DNA from: Photobacterium sp. TLY01
GTDB lineage: Bacteria > Pseudomonadota > Gammaproteobacteria > Enterobacterales > Vibrionaceae
NCBI RefSeq assembly: GCF_021432065.1
Contig: NZ_CP090364.1
Location: 3,052,601 to 3,116,600 of the forward strand
Length of the DNA: 64,000 nucleotides
Direction of reading: 5' to 3'
The position numbers were made by a program, and so were the translations under genes. Below, piece by piece: positions 21,302 to 31,539 of the stretch. Each line of letters starts with the position of its first letter. The first letter of the stretch is position 1. The notes beneath the pieces were generated by a model that was not told the DNA's origin, searched no databases, and saw only the letters and a program-made list of their open reading frames with translations.

Positions 21302-22204
21302 GTGAGCGATAATCTGAAAATTGGCCTGCAATACTGCGCGCCCAAACATGCCCTGACACGTCTGGCCGGTAAACTTGCCGACCTGAAAGGGGGCTTTGTC
21401 ACCACAGCGGTGATCCGCTGGTTTATCAACCGCTATAAAGTGGATATGGCAGAAGCCCGTCACGAAGACCCGGCGTCTTTCGCCACTTTCAACGATTTCT
21501 TTGTGCGTGAACTCAAAGAGGATGCCCGTCCGCTGAACGACGAAGCCGACGTATTCTGTCATCCGGCCGATGCCTGTGTCAGCCAACTGGGCCCGATTGA
21601 AAAAGGCCAGCTGATTCAGGCCAAGGGCCATTACTACGACGCCGTTGAACTGCTGGGCGGCGATCAGGCGCTGGCAGAAGAATTTGCGGACGGGAGTTTC
21701 GCCACCCTGTATTTGTCTCCGCGGGATTATCACCGCGTCCACATGCCATGTGACGGCACCCTGCGCCAGATGATCTATGTACCGGGCGATCTGTTTTCGG
21801 TCAATCCGCTGACCGCGGAAAATGTGCCCAACCTGTTTGCCCGTAATGAGCGCGTGGTCTGTATCTTTGATACCGACTTCGGTCCGGTTGCTCAGGTCCT
21901 GGTGGGAGCCACGATTGTTGGTAGCATCGAAACTGTTTGGGCCGGTACGATTGCACCGCCACGCGGCCCTGTGGTTCGCCGCTGGGATTATCCGGCCGAA
22001 GGTAATCAGGCCATCACCCTGAAGAAAGGCGAAGAAATGGGCCGTTTCAAACTGGGCTCAACCGTGATCAACCTGTTCCCGAAAGAGATGGTGACCTTTG
22101 CCGACAATCTGGCACCCAATGTGGCGACCCGGATGGGTGAGGCTTATGCCCGTCTGACTGCATCGTCAGTGGCTGAGCCGGTGACAGACGACAGCGACGC
22201 TTAA
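21302..22204 (+). CDS. psd: Phosphatidylserine decarboxylase proenzyme
   Basis: Inner-membrane pyruvoyl enzyme that makes phosphatidylethanolamine. The 300-residue proenzyme has the self-cleavage motif LGST (in [11 protein letters not shown], about 255) that yields the alpha and beta chains and the pyruvoyl group. The [13 protein letters not shown] segment carries the Asp-His pair. The start is GTG, in line with the N-terminus [20 protein letters not shown] of the family. rsgA-psd is a conserved pair. Confidence 0.96.
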   Translation: MSDNLKIGLQYCAPKHALTRLAGKLADLKGGFVTTAVIRWFINRYKVDMAEARHEDPASFATFNDFFVRELKEDARPLNDEADVFCHPADACVSQLGPIEKGQLIQAKGHYYDAVELLGGDQALAEEFADGSFATLYLSPRDYHRVHMPCDGTLRQMIYVPGDLFSVNPLTAENVPNLFARNERVVCIFDTDFGPVAQVLVGATIVGSIETVWAGTIAPPRGPVVRRWDYPAEGNQAITLKKGEEMGRFKLGSTVINLFPKEMVTFADNLAPNVATRMGEAYARLTASSVAEPVTDDSDA

Positions 22205-22227
22205 CCACACCGCGAACGCTGATTAAC

Positions 22228-22255
22228 AAAAAAGGGACGGATTCGTCCCTTTTTT
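22228..22255. terminator. Bidirectional terminator after psd
   Basis: Perfect 12-bp stem AAAAAAGGGACG / CGTCCCTTTTTT with a GATT loop, starting 24 bases past the psd stop. Confidence 0.88.
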
Positions 22256-22341
22256 GATGCGGTATTTTGATCTCACCCACCATATGCATCTCATTGAGAA
22301 TGCTATGCTGTCCGTGCCCTTTTTTATACAGAGCACCGGAC

Positions 22342-23760
22342 ATGCAAGCATCGCTATCGCTACTGCTGAAATTACTGATTGCCTTTGGCCTGCCTTTTGC
22401 CCTGCTGCAGGTCCCGACGCCCTCGCTGCCACTGGGTGAGCTGACGCTGGTGCAGCACAGGTTACTGGCCATTTTCGTGATGGCAGCTCTGCTCTGGATA
22501 TTAGAGCCCGTGCCTGTCTATGCAACATCCCTGCTGATCATCGTGCTGGAGCTTGTTATGCTCTCCGATCAGAGCCTGCTGTTGTTTCGTCAGCCGGCAG
22601 ACGCCACCCCGCTGGGTCAGTTCATTGCCTACACCGATATTTTCCACGCCTTTGCTTCGCCGATCATCATGCTGTTTCTCGGTGGCTTTGCCCTGGCGAT
22701 TGCCGCCGCCAAGTATCGGCTGGACACCAATCTGGCGCGTGTGCTGTTAAGCCCTTTTGGCTCACAGCCACGCTATATCATGCTGGGACTGATGCTGATC
22801 ACTGCAGTGTTTTCGATGTTTATGTCCAATACCGCCACCACTGTCATGATGCTGGCACTGCTGGTTCCTGTTCTGGCAACAGTGCCCAGAGACGACAACA
22901 GCATCAAAGCACTGGTACTGGCGATACCGGTTGCCGCCAACACAGGCGGGATTGCCACCCCGATCGGCACACCGCCCAATGCCATTGCCTTACAATATCT
23001 GAGCGACGAGCACAGCATCAGTTTTCTCGGCTGGATGGCGTTCGGACTGCCCTTTGTGATTGTGCAGCTGGCACTGGCCTGGTGGCTTCTGCAACGGCTT
23101 TTTCCCACCCGGCATCACACCTTGGCGTTGCATCTTGAAGGGCAGTTTCAGCGCAGCTGGCAAGCCTGGGTGGTCTATCTGACGTTCGGACTGACCATTG
23201 TGCTCTGGCTGACAACGGCCTGGCACGGCATGAATGCCTATGTTGTCGCCCTGCTCCCGCTGACAGTCTTCGCGCTGACAGGGATCATCGGCAAAGAAGA
23301 GCTCAAACTCTTCAACTGGGATGTGCTCTGGCTGGTGGCTGGCGGGATCGCCATTGGCATGGCACTGGATCAGACCGGGCTGGCCGGACAGCTGGCCCAT
23401 GCGATTGACTATGCCAGCCTGCCGTCTCTGCTGATCCTGATCCTGCTCTCGGGATTGTGCTGGCTGATGGCCAATTTTATGTCGAATACAGCAACTGCCA
23501 ACCTGCTGATGCCCATTGGGGCTGCGATTGCCACCTCGGTCCCTTCGCTGGCCGGGGCGGGAGGATTGACGGCCATGCTGATCATGCTGGCTTTCTCTGC
23601 TTCGTTAGGCATGGTGCTGCCCGTTTCCACCCCGCCCAATTCCCTGGCCTACTCCACCGGCCTGATTGACAGTCGGGACATGATGAAAGTCGGGGTGCTG
23701 GTCGGCCTCAGTGGCCTGTCGGTCCTGTACCTGGCAGCATTAATGGCTTTATCCGTGTAA
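22342..23760 (+). CDS. SLC13/DASS family anion:sodium symporter
   Basis: Probable Na+-coupled dicarboxylate or sulfate importer. The 472 residues from MQASLSLLLKLLIAFG form about 11-12 membrane segments in two inverted halves. Each half has the family's SNT signature: SNTATTVMMLAL at about 175 with TPIGTPPNAIAL, and SNTATANLLMP at about 390 with STPPNSLAYSTG. The upstream extension of the frame was rejected because it lies over the terminator. No substrate-specifying neighbour is seen, so citrate, succinate and sulfate all remain possible. Confidence 0.85.
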   Translation: MQASLSLLLKLLIAFGLPFALLQVPTPSLPLGELTLVQHRLLAIFVMAALLWILEPVPVYATSLLIIVLELVMLSDQSLLLFRQPADATPLGQFIAYTDIFHAFASPIIMLFLGGFALAIAAAKYRLDTNLARVLLSPFGSQPRYIMLGLMLITAVFSMFMSNTATTVMMLALLVPVLATVPRDDNSIKALVLAIPVAANTGGIATPIGTPPNAIALQYLSDEHSISFLGWMAFGLPFVIVQLALAWWLLQRLFPTRHHTLALHLEGQFQRSWQAWVVYLTFGLTIVLWLTTAWHGMNAYVVALLPLTVFALTGIIGKEELKLFNWDVLWLVAGGIAIGMALDQTGLAGQLAHAIDYASLPSLLILILLSGLCWLMANFMSNTATANLLMPIGAAIATSVPSLAGAGGLTAMLIMLAFSASLGMVLPVSTPPNSLAYSTGLIDSRDMMKVGVLVGLSGLSVLYLAALMALSV

Positions 23761-23934
23761 CTCAACCCAGAAAGAGCATAATTCTGGCATCATGATCACA
23801 TCCTAACAATGGACTGCACAATTAGGCATCAAGCAAACATCAGATTCGCTGATAATTCCGAGTGACTCACTATTTACTTCTGCCCATTCTTTTCACAGTA
23901 AAAGAAAGTCAGGGAATGAACTCGGGATTGCAGT

Positions 23935-25835
23935 ATGAAATTCACGATAAAAATGAAAATCCAGGTGGCCATTGCAGCCATCATCGCTACCGTCAGTGCG
24001 ATTCAGGCTGGCATTTCGGTCACTCAGCTTCGCACCGAAACCACCCATGAAGTCAATGCGCAGATGCGTGCCGCCGGCGCAGCCACCAGCGATTACATTG
24101 CTGACTGGCTGGGTGCCCGTCGCGATATGGTCTTAGCCAACCTGCCGCTGATTGCAGCCGATAATAATATCGACAGAGAATTACTGCTGACCAAACGCGC
24201 CGGCAATTTTCTGTCTGTTTATGCTGGTTTCAGCGATGGCAGCATTGCCTACGGCGATAAAACGGAAGACTGGCCCGCGGACTACGATCCCCGCACCCGC
24301 CCCTGGTATCAGGACGCGAGCAAGTCCAGTCAGCTGATTCTGACTGAACCCTATCAGGATTTTGATGGCAGCCTGGTGGTGAGCTTTGCCCGTTCATTCA
24401 ACGGTGAACGCCGCGGTGTCCTGGCTGCCGACCTGACCGTCACCCACATTATCGACAAAATCCTCAGCCTGACGCTGGACAACGCGGGCAGCGCTTTTCT
24501 GATTGACGGCAACAATACCCTGGTTGCTTATCAGGATACTTCGCTGAGCCGTCAGCCATTAACCCAGTTAGATCATGATCTCTCCGCCAGCTTTATCCGC
24601 AATGTGACCGACAGCCAGCAGGTGGCAGAGTTTCATTTTGATCAGGAAGGCAAAGACAAGCTGCTCTTTGTCTCGCCGATTGCCGGTACCGACTGGTCGG
24701 TGGGGATCATTGAGGATAAAGATCTGGCCTATGCCGCCATCGGGAAAACCCTGTCCTTTACCCTGATCGCCTCGGTGCTCATGTATGTGGTCATCGCACT
24801 GCTGGCCGGCTGGATCATTAACAGCCTGCTGCGTCCGCTCAGTGAACTCAATCGCTCAGTGAACTCAATCGCTCAGTGCACGCGCTGACCCAAGGCAATG
24901 GCGATCTGACCCAGCGCATTGCCATCCAGCGCATGGATGAAGTTGGCGAACTGGCAGAGAACATGAACCTATTCCTCAGCCAGTTACAGCAGATGATCAA
25001 AGGCATCGTCTCCCGCTCACACACCCTGGGTGAGCAGGCCGAACAATCATTTCAGCAGGCCAGTCAGGCTTCAGAGCGGGTGCACGGTCAGCAGAACGAA
25101 ATCAACCAGATTGCCACCGCCATCCACCAGATGTCGGCCACCGCTGCCGAAGTGGCGAGCCATGCTGAACTGACCGCCTCGGCAGCCCAGTCCTCGACCC
25201 ATGCGTGCGATCAGGGCCAGACGGTGATCAGCCAGAACCGCGAAGCCATCATGTCGCTGGCCAATCAGATCCAGGATGCCGCCACTGTCATCCAGACACT
25301 GGAAGCCAATGCGCAGAACATCAACCATATTCTGGCCACCATTCAGGGGATTGCCGAACAGACCAACCTGCTGGCGCTCAATGCCGCGATTGAAGCCGCC
25401 CGGGCCGGCGAGCAAGGCCGCGGGTTTGCCGTGGTGGCCGATGAAGTTCGGGTCTTGAGCCAGCGTACCCACGACTCAACCGAGGAAATCCGGGCCATGA
25501 TTGACACGCTGCAGGGCAATACCCGCCAGGCCGTCAACAGCATGGGCGCCAGCACAGAGCTGGCCGGGCAAAGTGTGGATTACGCCCAGGCCGCCAGCGA
25601 CAGCCTGAGCCAGATCACCCAGTCCATCGCCGAGATTTCTGAGATGGCCACCCAAATTGCCAGCGCGGCAGAAGAGCAGCGTGCGGTGAGTGAAGATATC
25701 AGCCGCAACACCCAGGCGATCCGCGATGTCTCTGATCATCTGGCCATCCAGACGCAGGACGTCAGCCAAAGCGCCCAGGGTATGAATCAGGCCGCCAAAG
25801 CGATGCGCGACGACGCCTCACGCTTTAAGATTTAA
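23935..25835 (+). pseudogene. Methyl-accepting chemotaxis protein, frame broken by a 17-bp tandem duplication
   Basis: Two abutting frames make one chemoreceptor. The first (23935-24888) gives TM1 (about 9-27), a periplasmic dCache-type sensor (about 35-270) and TM2 (about 275-302). The second (24876-25835) gives HAMP and the cytoplasmic signalling domain with hairpin tip [34 protein letters not shown]. The break is at 24837-24878, where GCTCAGTGAACTCAATC is present twice in tandem. Removing one copy gives a single 627-residue frame through the junction ([20 protein letters not shown]). Everything else looks intact, so the lesion is recent or reversible. Confidence 0.9.
24837..24878 (+). repeat. 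17-bp tandem repeat (2.5 copies) at the HAMP start of the chemoreceptor
   Basis: Units at 24837-24853 and 24854-24870 are identical, followed by the first 8 bases of a third (24871-24878). The flanking 8-bp repeat GCTCAGTG is the likely slippage seed. 17 is not a multiple of three, so copy number switches the reading frame. Confidence 0.95.
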
Positions 25836-25985
25836 CCCCGCCATTCCCGCACGGTCAGCCCGAACAGGCTGGCCGTGTCCGTTTTTCTGCTGATCAATCC
25901 GTACCATTTTCTGCCGCTTTACTGCATGATAGGCCACCATTCAGCATCACAAACTGCCTCGCAGTGCTTTCGAATAAGGATATCC

Positions 25986-26873
25986 ATGGGTTACGAATGG
26001 CTGGCGCTGGCCGCCGCTCTGTTGTGGGCTGTCAGCAGTTTAATCTCCGTCACACCTTCACGCCATCTCGGCGCCTTTGCCTACAGCCGCTGGCGCATGG
26101 CTTGCGTCACTGTGATGCTGTCCGCTATGGCACTCATCAATGGTGGCTGGGCCAGTATGACCCTGGATCTGGCGTTGGTGATGGCACTGTCCGGACTGAT
26201 TGGTATTTTTATCGGTGATACTGCGCTGTTTGCCTGCTTCAACCGGATTGGCCCGCGCCGGGGCGGCCTGTTGTTCTCCTGCCATGCGGTCTTCTCGGCG
26301 CTGCTTGGCATCTGGCTGTTTGATGAAACCTTACTGGGCTGGAAACTGGTCGGGGCGCTGCTGGTGTTTGCCGGTGTGGTGACGGCCATTCTCTTCGGCC
26401 AGAAAAGCCAGAAGCATCAAATCGAAGCCATCACCGGCAGTTTAGCGATTGCTGTGGTACTGGGCCTGACGGCGGCACTGTGTCAGTCGCTGGGCGCAAT
26501 TATCGCGAAACCCGCGATGCAAACCACACTGGACCCGGTCGCCGCTTCGGCGATGCGCATGGCCACGGCATTCGGCGCTCACAGTGTACTGCGCCTCAGT
26601 GGCGCCAAAATTGCCAAACCGCTGCAGCCGATCAACTTGTCGATCTTTGGGATGGTGGCCCTGAACGGCTTTCTGGCCATGGCCGTCGGGATGACGCTGA
26701 TTCTGTTTGCCCTGCAGCACGGTGATGTCGGGATGGTGGCGCTGTTATCTTCCACCACCCCGATCATGATTTTGCCGCTGCTGTGGATCTACACCCGGCA
26801 CCGACCGCCAGGCGCCGCCTGGCTGGGCGCATTGCTGGCCGTCGTCGGTACCAGCTTCATACTCAGTCTCTGA
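25986..26873 (+). CDS. DMT family (EamA) transporter
   Basis: Inner-membrane drug/metabolite superfamily permease of 295 residues. Two EamA repeats of about five membrane segments each are visible (about 1-135 and 150-290). The start MGYEWLALAAALLWAVSS was chosen because AAGGA lies 8 bases upstream and the longer frame adds a non-family sequence. The substrate is not deducible. Downstream epmA converges on it. Confidence 0.85.
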   Translation: MGYEWLALAAALLWAVSSLISVTPSRHLGAFAYSRWRMACVTVMLSAMALINGGWASMTLDLALVMALSGLIGIFIGDTALFACFNRIGPRRGGLLFSCHAVFSALLGIWLFDETLLGWKLVGALLVFAGVVTAILFGQKSQKHQIEAITGSLAIAVVLGLTAALCQSLGAIIAKPAMQTTLDPVAASAMRMATAFGAHSVLRLSGAKIAKPLQPINLSIFGMVALNGFLAMAVGMTLILFALQHGDVGMVALLSSTTPIMILPLLWIYTRHRPPGAAWLGALLAVVGTSFILSL

Positions 26874-26895
26874 GGCCGGGCTGCCCGATCGTCGG

Positions 26896-27867
26896 TCAGG
26901 CGATTGTGACCGGAAAGGCGGTCACTGCCGCGATGTGGGTTTGCCCCAGGGCCAGCATCACCAGACGATCAATCCCCAGCGCTACGCCGGCACAATCGGG
27001 AAAGCCAGCCTTGAGCGCGGCAACCAGATGCAAATCGATCGGCTGTGCCGGCAGCCCCATCGCCCCCCGCTTGGCATTGTCGGCTTCAAAGCGAGCGAGC
27101 TGTTCATCGCCGTCGGCCAGTTCGTGAAAACCGTTGGCCAGCTCAATGCCTTGAAAATACACCTCAAAGCGTTCAGCAACCCGGTGATCAGACGGGCTGA
27201 TCCGCGCCAGTGCCGCTTGTGAGGCCGGAAAATCATACACAAAGGCCGGCACCTGCTGGCCAATTGCCGGCTCTACCCCCATGCTGAACATCAGTTGCAG
27301 CAGGGTGTCTCTGTCGGTTTCATTCGCCGCCACCTCGCCGAGGTTCAGCGGCAGCGCTGCTTGCTTCAACTCGGCCATCGAGGCGGTCAGCGGACAGACC
27401 TTCAGCACCTGTAAAAAGGCCTGCTGATAACTCATCCGTTCGGCAGCAGTACACCGCAGTACCAGTTGCAGCAGGGCATCCATTTCATCCATCAGCGCAT
27501 GGTGGTCAAACCCGGGACGGTACCACTCCAGCATGGTAAATTCCGGGTTGTGGTAACGGCCGGACTCTTCGTTGCGAAAAGCCTTACCAATCTGATAGAT
27601 CGGGCCACTGCCCGCCGACAACAGACGCTTCATGTGAAATTCAGGGCTGGTCATCAGATAGAGCGTCTGCCCGTGGGCAAAGCCGGGGCCGACAAATTCC
27701 GTCTGGAAGGTATGCAGGTGAATGTCGGTGACCGTGGCCTGGCTCATCGCCGGGGTATCTACCTCCATTACACCGCGATGTGCGAAAAATTCACGCACAG
27801 ACGCCAGAATTGCGGCCCGCTGGCGCAGGTTTGCCAGATCCGCCGTGGGTTGCCAATGCATTGTCAT
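26896..27867 (-). CDS. epmA: EF-P--(R)-beta-lysine ligase
   Basis: Class II lysyl-tRNA synthetase paralogue (GenX/PoxA) that attaches (R)-beta-lysine to elongation factor P instead of to tRNA. It has 323 residues from [19 protein letters not shown]; an upstream in-frame ATG was rejected because the added 31 residues match nothing in the family. Class II motifs are visible: [17 protein letters not shown] (motif 1), [22 protein letters not shown] (motif 2) and [15 protein letters not shown] (motif 3). There is no anticodon-binding domain. It works with efp and epmB next door. Confidence 0.95.
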   Translation of the reverse strand: MTMHWQPTADLANLRQRAAILASVREFFAHRGVMEVDTPAMSQATVTDIHLHTFQTEFVGPGFAHGQTLYLMTSPEFHMKRLLSAGSGPIYQIGKAFRNEESGRYHNPEFTMLEWYRPGFDHHALMDEMDALLQLVLRCTAAERMSYQQAFLQVLKVCPLTASMAELKQAALPLNLGEVAANETDRDTLLQLMFSMGVEPAIGQQVPAFVYDFPASQAALARISPSDHRVAERFEVYFQGIELANGFHELADGDEQLARFEADNAKRGAMGLPAQPIDLHLVAALKAGFPDCAGVALGIDRLVMLALGQTHIAAVTAFPVTIA

Positions 27868-27927
27868 AGAAGAGTCTTTTTCATCTGAGTCGAAAGGGGT
27901 GAAGCCAAAACGGGGCATGAAAACAAC

Positions 27928-27950
27928 AAAGGCCGCATCATGCGGCCCTT
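27928..27950 (-). terminator. Probable terminator of efp
   Basis: Stem GGCCGCA / TGCGGCC with a 3-base loop, 20 bases past the efp stop, followed by TTTGTTGTTTTC on the minus strand. Confidence 0.6.
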
Positions 27951-27969
27951 GTCTGCTCACACGAAGGAA

Positions 27970-28536
27970 TTACTTCACGCGGCTGACGTATTCCGCAGAA
28001 CGGGTATCAACCTTGAGCACTTCACCGATTTGAATGAACAGTGGCACACGAACCACAGCACCGGTAGACAGAGTCGCAGGTTTACCGCCTGTGCCCTGAG
28101 TATCGCCTTTCAGGCCCGGATCCGTCTCAACCACTTCCAGCTCAACAAAGTTCGGTGGCGTCACAGCAATCGGGTTGCCGTTCCACAGAGTCAGCGTACA
28201 AGTGTTGTTTTCGACCAGCCATTTCGCATTGTCGCCCACTGCCTTCACATCAGCCGCGATTTGCTCAAAGGTTTCATTGTTCATGAAGTGGTAGAATTCA
28301 CCGTCGTTGTACAGGTAATCCAGTTCAATATCGACAACGTCTGCAGCTTCTACAGAATCGCCGGATTTGAAGGTTTTTTCCAGAACCTTACCAGACAGCA
28401 GTTTGCGGATTTTAACCCGGTTAAACGCCTGGCCTTTGCCTGGCTTTACAAATTCGTTTTCGATAATGACACAGGGTTCATTATCGAGCATAATTTTCAT
28501 TCCGCCGCGGAATTCATTAGTGCTGAAAGACGCCAT
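27970..28536 (-). CDS. efp: Elongation factor P
   Basis: tRNA-shaped factor that relieves ribosome stalling at polyproline. It has 188 residues in three beta-barrel domains. The modifiable loop is PGKGQAF, with the lysine at about residue 34, matching the presence of epmA and epmB. It is divergent from epmB with only 33 bases between start codons, so each promoter must overlap the other gene's leader or start. Confidence 0.97.
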   Translation of the reverse strand: MASFSTNEFRGGMKIMLDNEPCVIIENEFVKPGKGQAFNRVKIRKLLSGKVLEKTFKSGDSVEAADVVDIELDYLYNDGEFYHFMNNETFEQIAADVKAVGDNAKWLVENNTCTLTLWNGNPIAVTPPNFVELEVVETDPGLKGDTQGTGGKPATLSTGAVVRVPLFIQIGEVLKVDTRSAEYVSRVK

Positions 28537-28569
28537 TTTTTTCCTCTTAACATCTTCGAGTTATTTTTC

Positions 28570-29592
28570 ATGCCGCACATCATAACCCGAAACGTCGCGA
28601 CTGTTGAGCAAAACTGGCTCGAACAATTAGCCGATGCGATCTCGGATCCGCTTGAACTGCTTCACCGGCTGGAGATTGACCCTGCCCCCTGGCAAAACGG
28701 GCTGGCAGCCAGAAAGCTGTTTGCGCAGCGTGTCCCAAGAAGCTTCGTTGACAGAATGGAAATAGGCAACCCGCATGATCCTTTATTGCGTCAGGTCTTA
28801 CCGCTGGCCGAAGAATTTGAGGTGCATGAAGGCTTTTCGCACGATCCGCTGGCAGAGCAAAATAACACCCTGCCCGGCCTGTTGCACAAATACCGCAACC
28901 GGGTGCTGCTGATCGTCAAAGGCGGCTGTGCCATTAACTGCCGCTACTGTTTCCGCCGCCATTTTCCCTATCAGGACAATCCGGGCAACAAGCGCCAGTG
29001 GCAGCAGGCGCTCGATTACATCGCCGCGCACCCGGAACTGAATGAAGTGATCCTGTCCGGCGGCGATCCGCTGATGGCCAAAGACAGTGAACTGCGCTGG
29101 TTAGTGGACGGTATTGCCGCCATCGGGCATATCAAACGACTGCGGATCCATACCCGTCTGCCTGTGGTGATCCCGGCCCGGATCACGCCCGAGTTGCGCC
29201 TGCTGCTGCAGCAAACCCGGCTCCAGGTCGTGCTGGTCACTCATATCAACCACGGCAATGAAATCAACCACGAACTGAGCGCCGCACTGGCACCGCTGCG
29301 CGACGCCGGCGTCACTTTGCTCAATCAGGGCGTGTTACTGCGGGGGGTGAACGACTCGGTTAACGCGCTGGTCAATCTGAGCGAGGCTCTGTTTGATGCC
29401 GGGATCCTGCCTTATTACCTGCATGTGCTGGATAAAGTACAGGGGGCGGCCCATTTCATGGTGAGCGATGACGAAGCCCGCGAGTTGATGGCCGGCCTGA
29501 TCGCAAATGTGTCCGGTTATTTAGTGCCGAAACTGACCCGAGAGATTGGCGGACGTGCCAGCAAAACCCCGTTGGATCTGCATTTAGAATAA
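28570..29592 (+). CDS. epmB: EF-P beta-lysylation radical SAM protein (lysine 2,3-aminomutase)
   Basis: Converts (S)-alpha-lysine to (R)-beta-lysine for EF-P. It has 340 residues. The radical SAM cluster motif is GGCAINCRYCFRRHFPY (CX3CX2C), and SGGDPLMAKD follows. The PLP lysine is expected near the C-terminus. The true start is MPHIITRNVATVEQNW; the frame remains open for 630 bases upstream, but only because it runs antisense through efp. Confidence 0.95.
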   Translation: MPHIITRNVATVEQNWLEQLADAISDPLELLHRLEIDPAPWQNGLAARKLFAQRVPRSFVDRMEIGNPHDPLLRQVLPLAEEFEVHEGFSHDPLAEQNNTLPGLLHKYRNRVLLIVKGGCAINCRYCFRRHFPYQDNPGNKRQWQQALDYIAAHPELNEVILSGGDPLMAKDSELRWLVDGIAAIGHIKRLRIHTRLPVVIPARITPELRLLLQQTRLQVVLVTHINHGNEINHELSAALAPLRDAGVTLLNQGVLLRGVNDSVNALVNLSEALFDAGILPYYLHVLDKVQGAAHFMVSDDEARELMAGLIANVSGYLVPKLTREIGGRASKTPLDLHLE

Positions 29593-29885
29593 CGCCCGGC
29601 GATCGATCGCTGCGCTTTGCCCCTGACCGGTCAGGTTTCGCCCTGATGCTCCCTCAAGTCCCTGTGTCAACAGGGACGCCCCGCCGAAAAAGTACAACCT
29701 TTTATTCACATCACGATCAATAGCACATACAACTGAAAAATATTAACCATACAAAATAAAAACAAATAAAATTAATCACTTATTAGCATTTGAAAGTGTT
29801 AATAATGTCATTAGACTGGCCGCCGAATACTCTCGTATTGCATCTTTTTGTGATTCATATCACTCACTCGCATTCGGAAAAAGTC

Positions 29886-31514
29886 ATGACTGCCAATTGG
29901 AATCTGAAAACCAAGCTGTCGATGCTGTTCACAGCCATCGCGCTTATTATCATCGCGGCGCTGTCTGCGATTTCGTATCACACCCTGGTCAATGCAGCGA
30001 TGAGCAGCATTGATACCGAGCTGAATACCGCCGCTCAGGCCGTGGAACAGCTCATCGGCGATCTGCCCAATGATGAGGCCGGCCGGGATGATGCTCTGTA
30101 CGACGACATTTCAGCCCACCTGACCCACTTCACCCAAGGCGCCAAACTGGAATGGGCCTATGCCACCGTGCGTCGCGGTGGTCAGGTGTACTACACCTAT
30201 ATCAACCGGGATGAAAATGAGTGGAAAAGCGGCCGCTATAAAAACTGGTATCTTGAGCAATATCTGAAAGTGCCGGAGATGCTGTACGAAGCCTTCCGTA
30301 CCGAGCAAACCCAGTATCAGAGTTATCAAGGTGAATACGGCATGTACCGCTCAATTTTCGTGCCTTTTCGCGGCGATAACGGCGATCTCCATGTCATCGG
30401 CATTGATGTCAAGCTGACAGACATTGAAGAAGTCAAAACCGAAGCACTGAAGAAAACCTTCTTTATCGCGGCTGTATTCCTGGTGCTGACCGTCATCGCC
30501 GCCCGCATGATTGCCAATCTGATCGTCACCCCGGTCAATGGCCTCAATCAAGTGCTGCGCTCACTGGCAAACGGCAACTGGGATCTGAACCAGCGCGTGA
30601 CTGTCCGCAGCCAGGACGAAATCGGCGAAATGTCCGACTCCTTCAATATCTTTATGGCCGCCCTGCGCCAGCGGATGCTGGAAGTGCAGCAATCCTCCGA
30701 CAGTGTGGCAGCCACCAGCGCCCAGCTCGACACCCTGATCCGCGCCGTGACCGACCGCTCCATGACCCAGTCAGAGCATGTCGGCAGCAGTGCCACTGCG
30801 ATTGAAGAGCTGGCGGCCAGCGCACAGAGCATCACTGAAATTGTCGATAATGCTAACCAGCAAATGGGCCAGTTCGAACTGCTGACCCAAAACACAGTCG
30901 AGGCCATCGATAACGCCGTACGCGGCATGCAGTCTGTCCAGCTGGAAACCAATACCGTGGCCGACAAACTGCAGCAGCTTGACAACCGTGCCAGTGAAAT
31001 CAACTCCATTGTCGAAGTCATTAAAGACATCGCCGATCAAACCAACCTGCTCGCGCTCAATGCTGCGATTGAAGCTGCTCGCGCCGGTGCGCAGGGCCGC
31101 GGCTTTGCTGTGGTCGCCGATGAAGTCCGCCAGTTGTCTGAACGTACCGCCAAGGCCACGGTGGAAATCAGTTCTATGATCCGTTCGATTCAGACTGACA
31201 CCAGCGACACCACCCAAACCATGCAACACGCCGTCGATCGGGTCGACAGCAGTGTGCAGCACGCCGATCAGGCCAACGCATCCCTCAGTTCCTTTAACCA
31301 GGAAATCTCAGCGGTCAGTTCCGGCATGGAAGAAATCGCCGGTTCGGTCAAGGAGCAGGCTCACGCCTCAGATCATCTGTCTCGCAACGTCGCTTCTCTG
31401 AGTGACAGCGCGGAAGAAAACCGCCTGTCCACCCTGGAAGCTCAACAGGGGGTTGACGAACTCAAACGCCGCGCCAATGCGCTGCATCAGGTCGTCAATC
31501 AATTTACCCTGTAA
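29886..31514 (+). CDS. Methyl-accepting chemotaxis protein, D-amino-acid (McpDRK-like) receptor
   Basis: 542-residue chemoreceptor: TM1 (about 11-34), a periplasmic sensor of about 150 residues (35-190) of single-Cache size, TM2 (about 191-213), HAMP (214-266) and signalling domain with [36 protein letters not shown]. The start [14 protein letters not shown] was chosen; the frame upstream is not receptor-like. It lies 25 bases before a broad-spectrum racemase gene. In V. cholerae the equivalent pair (VC1313-VC1312) encodes, to my knowledge, a receptor for D-Arg and D-Lys together with BsrV. Ligand assignment here is by that synteny only. Confidence 0.88.
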   Translation: MTANWNLKTKLSMLFTAIALIIIAALSAISYHTLVNAAMSSIDTELNTAAQAVEQLIGDLPNDEAGRDDALYDDISAHLTHFTQGAKLEWAYATVRRGGQVYYTYINRDENEWKSGRYKNWYLEQYLKVPEMLYEAFRTEQTQYQSYQGEYGMYRSIFVPFRGDNGDLHVIGIDVKLTDIEEVKTEALKKTFFIAAVFLVLTVIAARMIANLIVTPVNGLNQVLRSLANGNWDLNQRVTVRSQDEIGEMSDSFNIFMAALRQRMLEVQQSSDSVAATSAQLDTLIRAVTDRSMTQSEHVGSSATAIEELAASAQSITEIVDNANQQMGQFELLTQNTVEAIDNAVRGMQSVQLETNTVADKLQQLDNRASEINSIVEVIKDIADQTNLLALNAAIEAARAGAQGRGFAVVADEVRQLSERTAKATVEISSMIRSIQTDTSDTTQTMQHAVDRVDSSVQHADQANASLSSFNQEISAVSSGMEEIAGSVKEQAHASDHLSRNVASLSDSAEENRLSTLEAQQGVDELKRRANALHQVVNQFTL

Positions 31515-31539
31515 TTTTTAATAATAACAGAGACTTACA

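Noticed and set aside
23935-24888. The first half of the chemoreceptor as a complete sensor protein in its own right
   Set aside because: The frame ends within the HAMP start directly after the duplicated 17 bp, and the second half continues the same receptor once a unit is removed.
27940-28569. 210-codon N-terminal extension of epmB
   Set aside because: It runs antisense through efp and matches no lysine aminomutase; the family N-terminus begins at 28570.
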